Part shown: positions 33,113 to 41,000 of the stretch, one piece after another | How the letters are laid out: every line of letters begins with the position of its first letter | Numbering within the stretch: the first letter of the stretch is position 1 | Assembly: GCF_009789195.1 (NCBI RefSeq) | Contig: NZ_WSTC01000014.1 | Span: 62,001-126,000, forward strand | Direction: 5' to 3' | Origin: Paenibacillus sp. MMS18-CY102 | GTDB taxonomy: Bacteria; Bacillota; Bacilli; Paenibacillales; Paenibacillaceae | Length of the DNA: 64,000 nucleotides | Position numbers and translations under genes: made by a program | Notes under the pieces: model-generated | Told to the model about the DNA's origin: nothing | The model's input: only the letters and a program-made list of their open reading frames with translations | The model's database searches: none

Positions 33113-33805
33113 ATGAAACGAAGCGATAGACAGAGTGGAGCAGGCCATCCTCCACAGCAGGACGAACGATCGACGCGCCAGACTGTCGTCAGATTGCTGA
33201 AGACGAAGGGGACCCAGAGCGCGGGCGAGCTGGCAAGCCAGCTCGGCTTGACAGAGATGGCGATACGCCGGCATCTATATGCGCTTGAGAGCGATGGGTT
33301 TATTCAGCAGACTTCCGTGAAGCGCGGAGCCGGAAGGCCGAAGCATATGTACACGCTGACAGCGGAGTCTGAGGAGCTTTTTCCTAAAAATTATCACGGC
33401 TTAACGCTCGACATTCTCGATGATTTAGCGAAGGATGAGGCGACGGCGCCGATTGTCGACCAGTTATTCCAGAGCCGTAAACGCAAGCTGTTGGAGCGTT
33501 ACGCGCCTCGAATGGCTGGCAAGGCGCTGCATGATCGGGTCGAGGAGCTGGCAGCCATCCAGAACGCCGGCGGTTATATGGTGGAGATTGAACAGGGAGA
33601 GGCCGGCAGTTACCAACTGCATGAATTTAACTGCCCGATTGCACAGGTTGCGAAGCCGTATCAGCAAGCTTGCACATGCGAGCTGCAATTGTTCGAAGAA
33701 CTGCTGCAGGCACGCGTAGAGCGAACGGAATGCCTGGCTAAGGGCGGCGCTAAATGCACGTATGCCATTGCGAATGCAGCGGAAGCGCCAGACGCTATCA
33801 AATAA
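33113..33805 (+). CDS. SufR-like helix-turn-helix regulator with C-terminal cysteine cluster
   Basis: This is about 230 residues. The N-terminal winged helix (VVRLLKTKGTQSAGELASQL, LTEMAIRRHLYALESDGFIQ, GAGRPKHMYTLT) matches ArsR/DeoR-like SufR regulators. The C-terminal half has four cysteines in FNCPIA, ACTCEL, TECLAKGG and AKCTY. In SufR such cysteines hold an Fe-S cluster. A likely role is Fe-S- or redox-responsive control; the targets are unknown. ATG 33113 has AAAGGCGG upstream; GTG 33107 is a less likely start. Upstream lie TACAAT and an inverted pair TTTACGA...TCGTAAA (33052-33088), possibly a self-operator. Confidence 0.8.
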   Translation: MKRSDRQSGAGHPPQQDERSTRQTVVRLLKTKGTQSAGELASQLGLTEMAIRRHLYALESDGFIQQTSVKRGAGRPKHMYTLTAESEELFPKNYHGLTLDILDDLAKDEATAPIVDQLFQSRKRKLLERYAPRMAGKALHDRVEELAAIQNAGGYMVEIEQGEAGSYQLHEFNCPIAQVAKPYQQACTCELQLFEELLQARVERTECLAKGGAKCTYAIANAAEAPDAIK

Positions 33806-33829
33806 AAGCATGTATCACCGAACAAGAAG

Positions 33830-33872
33830 AACATCGCTACGTACCCTTTAGGTACATGCGATGTTTTTTTTG
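33830..33872 (+). terminator. Terminator of the SufR-like gene
   Basis: AACATCGCTACGTACC pairs with GGTACATGCGATGTT around CTTTA and is followed by TTTTTTTG. Confidence 0.92.
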
Positions 33873-33977
33873 TATCGAGCGGTGTGTCAATCCAAGCCTA
33901 TGCTGCTTATACTGTCATTACAAATTAGGCATTCGTCTACTTCCACTAAGAGGCGAGCGGGAAAGGAGCGCGATGTC

Positions 33978-34478
33978 ATGATAACGGCGGCATGGTGTGC
34001 GGTAGCGGCGACGGTCGTATTCATCGTTTTGGCGATAGGCTTGCTTATAGGCTTGCGGGCTGTCGTGTATAGGCTGGCCCTGATGCAGCAATCAACGGAA
34101 AAGCTGGAGCGGGATATGCGGACGCTAATGCTTAAACTGCAAGGGACAACAGACCGTATGGATGATACGCTTGGGCTCGTAAGTGCCCAACTGCGTGCGA
34201 TGAGTGGCCTATTCCAAGCGGCTTCCCTCATGGGCGAATCGGTCGAGAATGCTTCAGCTGCGATGAATGCAATGACTGCGGCTTTATCCAATAAGGCTAG
34301 GCAGCAAGCGGAACGGATTGAGAACAAGCGGCTGAAGGGGCTCGATGAGGCGCTTGATTGGGCTGAAGTTGGCATGACGGCATGGCAGCTGTGGCAATCC
34401 GTGCGTGACAAAGTTGCGAATAAGCCCGCATGCTCTGGGGAGGGCGATGGGTACGATAAAGATGGAGGGAGCGATTAA
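33978..34478 (+). CDS. DUF948 membrane protein (YtxG-like)
   Basis: This 166-residue protein has an N-terminal TM helix (AVAATVVFIVLAIGLLIGL) and a long helical region (LMQQSTEKLERDMRTLMLKL...) typical of DUF948. Such proteins usually sit beside YtxH, as here, with 2 nt between the genes. B. subtilis ytxG-ytxH is a general-stress operon. AAAGGAG precedes ATG 33978; the longer frame from 33861 overlaps the terminator. Role unknown, probably cell-envelope stress. Confidence 0.85.
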   Translation: MITAAWCAVAATVVFIVLAIGLLIGLRAVVYRLALMQQSTEKLERDMRTLMLKLQGTTDRMDDTLGLVSAQLRAMSGLFQAASLMGESVENASAAMNAMTAALSNKARQQAERIENKRLKGLDEALDWAEVGMTAWQLWQSVRDKVANKPACSGEGDGYDKDGGSD

Positions 34479-34480
34479 TA

Positions 34481-34933
34481 ATGGCAAAATCTACAGGCAG
34501 CAAAGGATTTCTGTTCGGCGCATTGGCGGGGGTAGTTGTTGGTTCAGTTACCGCGCTGTTATTTGCGCCAAAAGCTGGGAAAGAGCTTCGCCATGACATT
34601 GCAGAAGGCGCTCAAAAGGTAGGCGACACAACGGCGAGATTCGCATCGCAAGTTGGCCAAACGACGGGACGCATCGCCAAACAAGTAGGCAATGGCGCGT
34701 CTGATGTGGCTGAGCGTGCGAAGTCCGCAGCTGTAGGCGTCGTATCGAGTGTCCGGTCGTGGCGGAGCGGCGAAGAGAAAGTGGAGGCAGAGCTGGAGAG
34801 AGCCATCATTAGCTCGCTGACAGCAGGCATTGCTTCGTCGGAAACGGAACTGGAATCCGATGCATTGGCATTGCTGGAGCCGGAAACAGAGCAAGTGGAA
34901 ACAATCGACAAGACGCTTCAAACGATTGGTTAA
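34481..34933 (+). CDS. ytxH: YtxH-family general stress protein
   Basis: This 150-residue protein begins with a glycine-rich membrane segment (GFLFGALAGVVVGSVTALLFAPKAGKELRHD), the YtxH signature. It continues with a long amphipathic helix with repeated QVGQTTGRIAKQVGNGASDV-like elements and an acidic C-terminus. GGAGGG precedes the ATG, 2 nt after the DUF948 stop. Expected to be membrane-tethered. A terminator follows. Confidence 0.9.
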   Translation: MAKSTGSKGFLFGALAGVVVGSVTALLFAPKAGKELRHDIAEGAQKVGDTTARFASQVGQTTGRIAKQVGNGASDVAERAKSAAVGVVSSVRSWRSGEEKVEAELERAIISSLTAGIASSETELESDALALLEPETEQVETIDKTLQTIG

Positions 34934-34972
34934 TGAATAAATTCATTGGCCGTCGAAGTGGCGATTGACGTC

Positions 34973-35008
34973 AGGAGGCGGTGGCCCTAAAGGGGCGGCC
35001 GCCTTTTG
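34973..35008 (+). terminator. Terminator of the DUF948-ytxH operon
   Basis: AGGAGGCGGTGGCCC pairs imperfectly with GGGGCGGCCGCCTTTT around TAAA. Confidence 0.75.
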
Positions 35009-35178
35009 GCGTTTGAAGGGTTGTCCGCCTGCCGGCAATCGAACCATTCGCGAATAGCTCGTGAAGCGAAGTTGCTGCCCCACCGTGTTTTCCCGCGGCA
35101 AGGCTAACAATTAGGTACATTTCCACGATGGGATTCATATGCTATTGAAATCTGTCAAACTGTTGAAAAGAAAGCGGT

Positions 35179-35994
35179 GTGGATGTGCAGCAGCCGATTG
35201 CAATATTAGACTCCGGAGTTGGCGGATTAACGGTTGCCAAGGAAGTGATGCGACAGCTCCCGCGCGAGAAAATTGTCTATTTTGGCGATACCGCTCGCAC
35301 GCCGTATGGTCCGCGTCCGGCAGGTGAAGTTGTTCGATTTACGAAAGAGATTGTTGATTATTTAGCTCAATACAATCCCAAAATGATTGTTGTTGCGTGC
35401 AATACGGCGACGGCATTCGCCCTCGATGACCTTAAAACAATCGTATCGGTTCCCGTTGTAGGCGTTATTGAACCAGGGGCTAGGGCTGCGCTAAGCCGAA
35501 CGAATACGGGCGTAATCGGGGTTATTGGCACGGAGGGAACGGTTCGAAGCGGCGCTTATGAGTTTGCGCTAAAACAGCTCTCGCCGCACATCCATGTGAT
35601 TAGCCAAGCGTGCCCGGCATTTGTGCCGTTAGTGGAGCAAGGGAACTTTCGTTCAACTGAAACGTACGATACCGTCCGGCAGGCGCTTGGTTACTTGCGG
35701 GAATATCCGCTTGATTGCATGATTCTCGGCTGCACGCATTATCCGTTTTTGACCGAGAGCATAAGTGAAGTGATGGGCCCTGACGTGGCGCTGATTAGCT
35801 CCGCTGAGGAAACCGTGCGTGAAATTCGAGCGATTCTAGAAGGGCAAGGCAAGCTGGCAAGCACGGAAGTGGAGCCTGTGCATCAATTTTTTTGCAGCGG
35901 ACAACAGCAGATGTTTAAGCTGATCGCTACACAATGGCTGGGCAAGCAGATTGAACTGGCGCCAGTCGTATGGCAAGTGTCTCATATTGGGTAA
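35179..35994 (+). CDS. murI: Glutamate racemase
   Basis: This 271-residue enzyme converts L- to D-glutamate for peptidoglycan. Catalytic cysteines are visible as Cys74 (VVACNTATA) and Cys185 (LGCTHYPF). The N-terminal blocks are ILDSGVGGLTVAKEVMRQLP and YFGDTARTPYGPR. The start is GTG 35179 or GTG 35185; both have only a weak upstream purine run (GAAAGCGG). The 245-bp gap before it holds a terminator but no recognised gene. Confidence 0.96.
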   Translation: MDVQQPIAILDSGVGGLTVAKEVMRQLPREKIVYFGDTARTPYGPRPAGEVVRFTKEIVDYLAQYNPKMIVVACNTATAFALDDLKTIVSVPVVGVIEPGARAALSRTNTGVIGVIGTEGTVRSGAYEFALKQLSPHIHVISQACPAFVPLVEQGNFRSTETYDTVRQALGYLREYPLDCMILGCTHYPFLTESISEVMGPDVALISSAEETVREIRAILEGQGKLASTEVEPVHQFFCSGQQQMFKLIATQWLGKQIELAPVVWQVSHIG

Positions 35995-36010
35995 TTGAAG
36001 TACAAATAGA

Positions 36011-36065
36011 CAGGACAGTGATCTGTGCCCGCACTCGTACGGGGACAAGATGCACTGTCCTTTTT
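36011..36065 (+). terminator. Terminator of murI
   Basis: AGGACAGTGATCTGTGCCCG pairs imperfectly with CGGGGACAAGATGCACTGTC plus CT, followed by TTTTTGG. Confidence 0.85.
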
Positions 36066-36172
36066 GGCTTTCTGGGAATGAGTGTTCCTGTGAGCGAATA
36101 CGATATAAGGATAAGCATTTTAACGAAACGAATAATCGAGATCGATTGATCGGGAGAAAAGGAGGAGGCCAA

Positions 36173-37375
36173 TTGCTCTCCTATACCGTTCGTCCCGGTG
36201 ATACGCTGCTGCGTGTCGCGCGGGATTTTGGCATTTCGGCAGCATCGCTGCTTGCCTGCAACCCTAGACTAACAGAAGGGGAACCTATGCCAGTTGGCAT
36301 CATTTTGCAAATTCCACCGGCATCGGATGTCTGGTATACCGTCCAGGAAGGCGATACCCTTCAGCGGCTGTCCGAGCTGTTCGGCATAGAGGCGGCCGCT
36401 GTCGAAGCGGCTAATCGCTGCTGCGCGCCTGCTAAGTGGGTGCCGGGCATGCTGCTTCGCATTCCTGTGGGTCCCCCGAACCGCATCGTAGACGCGCGCG
36501 CGGAATATGGCCCTAATGAGCTTAGCCGGGATTGTGCGCTGTTAGCAGACCGTTATAGCACGGCTGTCGAGGCAAGAAGCATTGGCGAAAGCGTAATGGG
36601 CAAGCCCATCATAGCGATCAAGCTTGGCAACGGCCCTCGCGTCATTCATGCCAATGGCGCATTCCATGCCAATGAATGGATTACGAGCGTGCTGTTGATG
36701 GCTTTTGTAGAGGATGCGGCTCGAGCGGCGGAGATGAACCTGCTTCTGCGGGCCGTTGATATTAAGTCTTTATTAACAAAGGTTACGTTATGGATCGTGC
36801 CAATGGTTAATCCTGATGGCGTACAGCTTGTGCAAGAAGGGCTGCATGTTGGGCATCCGCTCTATGCGGAGTTGCTTGAAATGAATCGAGGGTCGGGGCG
36901 ATTCAGCCGATGGAAAGCGAACGTGCGGGGCGTTGACCTGAATGACCAATTTCCTGCCCATTGGGAGGAGGAGTGCAGCCGGCGGGGAACACCAGGCCCG
37001 GGGCCCCGCGATTATCCGGGGCCTAGCCCGCTCAGTGAGCCGGAGGCGGCTGCGATGGCGGCATTTACGGAGGAGCAGCAATTCGAGCTTGTGTTGGCGC
37101 TTCATACGCAAGGGCAGGAAATTTATTGGAATTATCGCGGATATGAACCGCCTGGATCAGAGGGGATCGCTTTCCGATTAGGGCAGGCTAGCGGATATCG
37201 CCCTGTCTATTTGACTGGGAGCGATGCGGGCTACAAGGATTGGTTTATTCAGGCCTACCGTAAGCCAGGGTTTACGATTGAGGCGGGTATAGGGGTCAAT
37301 CCGCTGCCGTTGGAGCAATTCGACGATATGTATGACGATATTGTGAAGCTATTGCTAGAGGCGATGCAGTCGTAA
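36173..37375 (+). CDS. LysM-M14 gamma-D-glutamyl-L-diamino acid endopeptidase
   Basis: This is about 400 residues from a TTG that directly follows AAAAGGAGGAGGCCAA. Two LysM domains (about 3-48 and 54-98; SYTVRPGDTLLRVARDFGIS and WYTVQEGDTLQRLSELFGIE) bind peptidoglycan. They are followed by an M14 zinc carboxypeptidase domain with zinc ligands His165 and Glu168 (AFHANEW) and His311 (LALHTQGQE), and catalytic Glu370 (FTIEAG). No signal peptide is visible. The layout matches the sporulation-associated ENP1/YqgT group that cleaves muropeptides, acting in the mother cell or on recycled wall. Confidence 0.92.
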   Translation: MLSYTVRPGDTLLRVARDFGISAASLLACNPRLTEGEPMPVGIILQIPPASDVWYTVQEGDTLQRLSELFGIEAAAVEAANRCCAPAKWVPGMLLRIPVGPPNRIVDARAEYGPNELSRDCALLADRYSTAVEARSIGESVMGKPIIAIKLGNGPRVIHANGAFHANEWITSVLLMAFVEDAARAAEMNLLLRAVDIKSLLTKVTLWIVPMVNPDGVQLVQEGLHVGHPLYAELLEMNRGSGRFSRWKANVRGVDLNDQFPAHWEEECSRRGTPGPGPRDYPGPSPLSEPEAAAMAAFTEEQQFELVLALHTQGQEIYWNYRGYEPPGSEGIAFRLGQASGYRPVYLTGSDAGYKDWFIQAYRKPGFTIEAGIGVNPLPLEQFDDMYDDIVKLLLEAMQS

Positions 37376-37530
37376 GGCGATAAGGGAATGAATGCGCTAG
37401 GCACGATAGGCATAAGAGGCTGCTAAACGTAACTGTTTAGCGGCCCACTGCCGCGTGGTATACTTGTACCAAAGGCAGAGGCCGTGCGAAGCATGCGTCG
37501 CTTATTCCTGCCGACGAGGGAGGGATACGA

Positions 37531-37779
37531 GTGAATAAGTTGCTGTCGCTTCGGCGATGGAAGCATTTGCTGATGCGTGTCTATAAGCTGCTCACAATGC
37601 CGCAGGTGAAGTTAGGGGACAAGCTTCTGTTTATTGTGCCGGTTGCCGTGTATTGGATTTTGCCCGATGTGATCGTGCCGATTCCGTTTATGCCGTTGGA
37701 CGATATTGCGGTTACGCTGCTTATTGCAGGCTGGTTTGCAGGCCGGATGGAACGCAAATACGGCATCAGCAGCCGATAA
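37531..37779 (+). CDS. DUF1232 (YkvA-like) small membrane protein
   Basis: This 82-residue protein starts at GTG with GAGGGAGGG upstream. The core KLGDKLLFIVPVAVYWILPD followed by VIVPIPFMPLDDIAVTLLI matches DUF1232: one or two hydrophobic helices with a conserved LPDVI and PLDDI. The basic N-terminus suggests cytoplasmic orientation. Function unknown. Confidence 0.85.
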   Translation: MNKLLSLRRWKHLLMRVYKLLTMPQVKLGDKLLFIVPVAVYWILPDVIVPIPFMPLDDIAVTLLIAGWFAGRMERKYGISSR

Positions 37780-37865
37780 AAGCCAGATGAACGGGTTGAA
37801 CTTATGCGAGGCATTCTATACAATAACTAAGATAAGCCTGATAGAGTAAAAGGAGCGATTAACCA

Positions 37866-38168
37866 ATGAAGTGCAAAATATCGAAAAACGCAGCGAAAGT
37901 TCTCCGTCTAGAGCTGGACAAGCCTGAGAATGAAGGAAAGTTTCTCCGCATTCATGTGACGCATGCCCATGGCGACCACGCGCATTACGGCATGGCGATT
38001 GACACGCCGACCGAGAAAGACGAAATCGTGAAGACGGATAAAGACATTGACGTTATTCTTGAGAAAGGCGTCGATTTCCTCGATGGCGTTCGCGTTGACT
38101 ATTTCTACGTGCCGGAAGAAGGGTTTGCCGTTACGAATCCGTCCCGAGGCAATCACGGCGATCATTAA
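37866..38168 (+). CDS. HesB/IscA-fold protein lacking the canonical cysteines
   Basis: This 100-residue protein has a HesB-like sequence: MKCKISKNAAKVLRLELDKP, LRIHVTHAHGDHAHYGMAID, VDFLDGVRVDYFYVPEEGFA and VTNPSRGNHGDH. Iron-sulfur carrier IscA/ErpA proteins have three conserved cysteines. Here the C-terminal CGC is absent (NPSRGNHGDH), and only Cys3 remains, while there is a His-rich stretch HAHGDHAH. It may bind metal rather than a cluster. AAAGGAGCG precedes the ATG. DUF1450 follows 15 nt later. Confidence 0.8.
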   Translation: MKCKISKNAAKVLRLELDKPENEGKFLRIHVTHAHGDHAHYGMAIDTPTEKDEIVKTDKDIDVILEKGVDFLDGVRVDYFYVPEEGFAVTNPSRGNHGDH

Positions 38169-38183
38169 TCGCAGCGTTGCATC

Positions 38184-38405
38184 ATGCCTAACGACATACG
38201 AATTTGTGACAAATGCAAATATATTCGCATCAAGACGATGCTTCCTAAGCTGGCCAAGCTTGTGCCGGAAACGGAAATTAAAGTAGGCTGCAAGTCTTAC
38301 TGTGGTCCCTGTGCTAAGTATCCGTTTATTTTCGTGAATGGGCGATACTTGAAAGGGAAATCGGAAGACGACGTTATCGAAGCAGCCAAGAAGTATTTGA
38401 AATAG
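38184..38405 (+). CDS. DUF1450 (YuzB-like) cysteine-rich protein
   Basis: This 73-residue protein has ICDKCKYIRIK (CxxC), then GCKSYCGPCAKYPFIFVNGR (Cys-x3-Cys-x2-Cys) and ends YLK. The CGPC resembles a thioredoxin-type or metal/cluster-binding site, and the fold is probably thioredoxin-like. No good ribosome site is visible, so translation may be coupled to the HesB-like gene. The pair may serve iron-sulfur or redox metabolism (inference). Confidence 0.88.
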   Translation: MPNDIRICDKCKYIRIKTMLPKLAKLVPETEIKVGCKSYCGPCAKYPFIFVNGRYLKGKSEDDVIEAAKKYLK

Positions 38406-38419
38406 GCAAGTGCAGAAAG

Positions 38420-38443
38420 CCGCGGTGGAGCCGCGGTTTTTTT
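38420..38443 (+). terminator. Terminator after the DUF1450 gene
   Basis: CCGCGG pairs with CCGCGG around TGGAG and is followed by TTTTTTTG. Confidence 0.8.
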
Positions 38444-38497
38444 GTTTTGTGGAGCGGCGGCCGCCGCTGGGTCCCACGGCCAACCGGCAACCGCCGC

Positions 38498-38680
38498 TAA
38501 CGGACTCCACGGCCGTTATATCGCGCAAAATTCGTTCGATTTGCGTGTAACGGACACATATGACGTTATTTAGGCTATTTTGCAGCGAATTCGCCGCTTA
38601 TCTGCGTAATAACGGCTGCTGAGTCCGTTACAATTTCAAAAGGCAGCAAAATGGGCAAATAACGTCCCCACGGTCCGTTA
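38498..38680. repeat. Four-palindrome array of a second sequence family (TAACGG...CCGTTA)
   Basis: Four 21-bp palindromic units start at 38498, 38548, 38610 and 38660 (spacings 50, 62, 50). The first two read TAACGGAC-N6-GnCGTTA in one direction; the last two are reverse complements of that pattern. Partial copies flank both ends (about 33 bp left and 34 bp right). The conserved part extends beyond the palindrome (TTT-n3-6-ATTTTGC). The array fills much of the 38444-38724 gap; no ORF of interest was found there. Confidence 0.85.
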
Positions 38681-38724
38681 GAATCCGCCCGCCGCGTTGC
38701 GCTGCGGTCCGTAGAGTGGAAAGA

Positions 38725-38760
38725 AAAAATGCCATCGCAGAATCTGCAATGGCATTTCTC
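38725..38760 (-). terminator. Terminator of the LtaS-like gene
   Basis: On the minus strand AAATGCCATTGCAG pairs with CTGCGATGGCATTT around ATT and runs into a T-rich tail (TTTCTTTCC). Its core happens to match the TTGCA palindrome. Confidence 0.85.
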
Positions 38761-38839
38761 TTTTGGAGCATACTCGCTCCATATTTGTTGACACAGGCAG
38801 CAGGGACCATGGAAGTGCCAGCGGTCGATTAGCCTGCCC

Positions 38840-40864
38840 TTACTTAGACGCACTATTCGCTGCCGCTGTACTTGCTGTCTCGGCCGAGCGCTTGTTCAAA
38901 ATGCCGATGATGTTGTACTGTACGGTCTCATCGGAGACGCGAAGCTCTTCCCGCGCAGCTTCTGCACCTGCGGCGCAGCCTGCTTTATCGGTCACCTCGC
39001 CTGTGTTGGCATCATAGCATACGCCGTTAGCGACAATGCCGTCTGAGGAAGGCATATAGAACACATTGCCGTCCGTAAAGGCGCCGCTTCGGAAGACGAC
39101 CTTCTTGCCTTCGAGCGGCTTGTCCAGCACAAGTGGCGTGCCGACCTTACGCTCATCTGCAGTCGAAATGCCGAGCAAATGCAAAATCGTTGGCGATACG
39201 TCGAGCTGGCCGCCTACGTTGTGGTAAGTGCCCGCATGCTTGCCGTCAGGCAGGTGGACGATGAATGGCACTTGGCGCAAAATTTGCTGGCGCTGAATTT
39301 CGTTTAGCGGCTTGCCGAGAAGCTGCTCGAAAGGCGCCCAGTCGCGAATGGAATTGTCATGGTCACCATAGAACAGGAAGATCGAGCGATCCCATAGCCC
39401 TTCTTGCTTCAGCTTCGTTACGAAATTGCCGAGCGATTCGTCCACATAATGGACAGCCTGCAGGTAGTCACCGAACATCGTGCCTTTGAACGAGCCGACA
39501 TCAAGCTTTTGATAGCTTGCTGGCAGGGCGTAAGGATGGTGGCTCGACAACGTGATGAGGAACGAATAGAATGGCCGCTTCTGCTCGCCCATAACGTCTG
39601 CCGATTGCCGGAAGAACGAGTTGTCCCCGATCGACCAGCCCAGCGGCTCCTCTGTCGTGAAATGCGTCCGGCTATAGAACGTATCGTATTTCATCCGCGA
39701 ATACATCGTATTCCGGTTCCAGAAGCCGCCGTCATAGGCGTGGAATACGGAAGTGGAGTAATTGTTCGCTTTGAGCGTAGCGGGCAAGCAGTCGAAATCA
39801 TTTTGCGCGTACTGAATAAAGACTGAGCCGCTAGGCTGAGGCTGTACGGAGCATTGGACGGCAAAGTCGGCGTCCGATGTCCTGCCCTGTGATGTCTGGT
39901 GGTAGAACCGGTCAAAATAGGCGCTTTCTTTGATTAAGGCGTTCAAATTCGGCGTAATCTCTTGCCCGCCAATCGATTGGCCGATGACGTAATTCATATA
40001 CGCTTCGGCTTGCACCATAATGACATTGCTGCCTTTGTACTCCCCGAAGGTTGGATCGGATTCAAGCGTACGCCGAACGTCACCGCGTTCCTTGAACCAT
40101 TGCTCAGCTTCATTCACTTGATCATCCGTTGCGACAGCTTTATGAATCCAGTGCTGATTCGCGTAACGGTAAACGTCGTAGCCGTGGAAGCCAAGCACGC
40201 CTGTCACGTTATAGATCGATAGGTTCCACCAGTTGCCGACGAACAAGCCTTGTGCCCATGTTTTCTTCGCAATGTTTACTGGCACGAAGACGAGCGTCAA
40301 GCCTGTTGCGAATACGATGAGTGCAAAAGAAATGCGGAACAGCACCCGGCGAAGCCTAGGCGAGCGGCGGAAGCTAAGCCCGTCTTGTTTAATCGGTTTG
40401 CGGCGAATGCCGAGGATCGACAGCACGATGACGAATGGCCAATCGACGAACAGCCACAGGTCGTTCCAGCTTAAGAGGGAATCGATGCTGTCGCCGAGCG
40501 ACTCGACTTGCCCAGCTTGCGTTAATACCGGCACTGAGATTAAGTCTTGGAAGTAACGGAAGTAGATCAAATCTGCGAACACGATGAAGGTCAGAATGAG
40601 GTTGAGAATGACGAGTGCAATTGTCCGTCCGCGTTTTGGCAGCAAGATCGTCCAGAAGGAGGCGAGCGCCAGCGAGCCAATCGCAACAAAGACGTCGTCG
40701 ACGCTCATCGCCATATTTGGCACATGAATGTAACGGTCGAAGAGAACGAGTTTGAACATCATAAGCAAGAAGAAGCACAACAGGTCTGCGGCAAGGAGGC
40801 GTACGGCAAACTGTAACGTAGCTTGAAGCCCGCGCCGCGCCGTACTTTGTAACGGTCTATCCAT
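38840..40864 (-). CDS. ltaS: LtaS-type lipoteichoic acid synthase/phosphoglycerol transferase
   Basis: This is about 674 residues. Five N-terminal TM helices (LLCFFLLMMFKLVLF ... WFVDWPFVIVLSILG, and LIVFATGLTLVFVPV) are followed by an extracellular sulfatase-like domain. The catalytic Thr lies in YHQTSQGRTSDADFAV, the metal Glu in NVIMVQAEAY, and FYGDHDNS gives further metal ligands. It makes polyglycerol phosphate from phosphatidylglycerol. ATG 40864 is preferred, with GAAAGAAGG upstream; the frame is open to 40915. It is a single-gene unit, convergent with the DUF1450 side across the palindrome array. Confidence 0.92.
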   Translation of the reverse strand: MDRPLQSTARRGLQATLQFAVRLLAADLLCFFLLMMFKLVLFDRYIHVPNMAMSVDDVFVAIGSLALASFWTILLPKRGRTIALVILNLILTFIVFADLIYFRYFQDLISVPVLTQAGQVESLGDSIDSLLSWNDLWLFVDWPFVIVLSILGIRRKPIKQDGLSFRRSPRLRRVLFRISFALIVFATGLTLVFVPVNIAKKTWAQGLFVGNWWNLSIYNVTGVLGFHGYDVYRYANQHWIHKAVATDDQVNEAEQWFKERGDVRRTLESDPTFGEYKGSNVIMVQAEAYMNYVIGQSIGGQEITPNLNALIKESAYFDRFYHQTSQGRTSDADFAVQCSVQPQPSGSVFIQYAQNDFDCLPATLKANNYSTSVFHAYDGGFWNRNTMYSRMKYDTFYSRTHFTTEEPLGWSIGDNSFFRQSADVMGEQKRPFYSFLITLSSHHPYALPASYQKLDVGSFKGTMFGDYLQAVHYVDESLGNFVTKLKQEGLWDRSIFLFYGDHDNSIRDWAPFEQLLGKPLNEIQRQQILRQVPFIVHLPDGKHAGTYHNVGGQLDVSPTILHLLGISTADERKVGTPLVLDKPLEGKKVVFRSGAFTDGNVFYMPSSDGIVANGVCYDANTGEVTDKAGCAAGAEAAREELRVSDETVQYNIIGILNKRSAETASTAAANSASK

Positions 40865-41000
40865 AGTGGAACGTAGCCTTCTTTCTTCACCAATAGTTAA
40901 TAAGCCATATTCCATTATAGTCTAGTAGAAACGTAATGCAAGGTTATGGGAAAGGTTGGCTTATCGCAATATGATTTGTATGGAACGAAATAATCCACGC

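Noticed and set aside
38733-38751. CATCGCA-GAATC-TGCAATG matches the TTGCA palindrome family
   Set aside because: It is the core of a longer stem with a T-run on the minus strand, that is, the LtaS gene terminator, and has no partner sites at +51 or -51.
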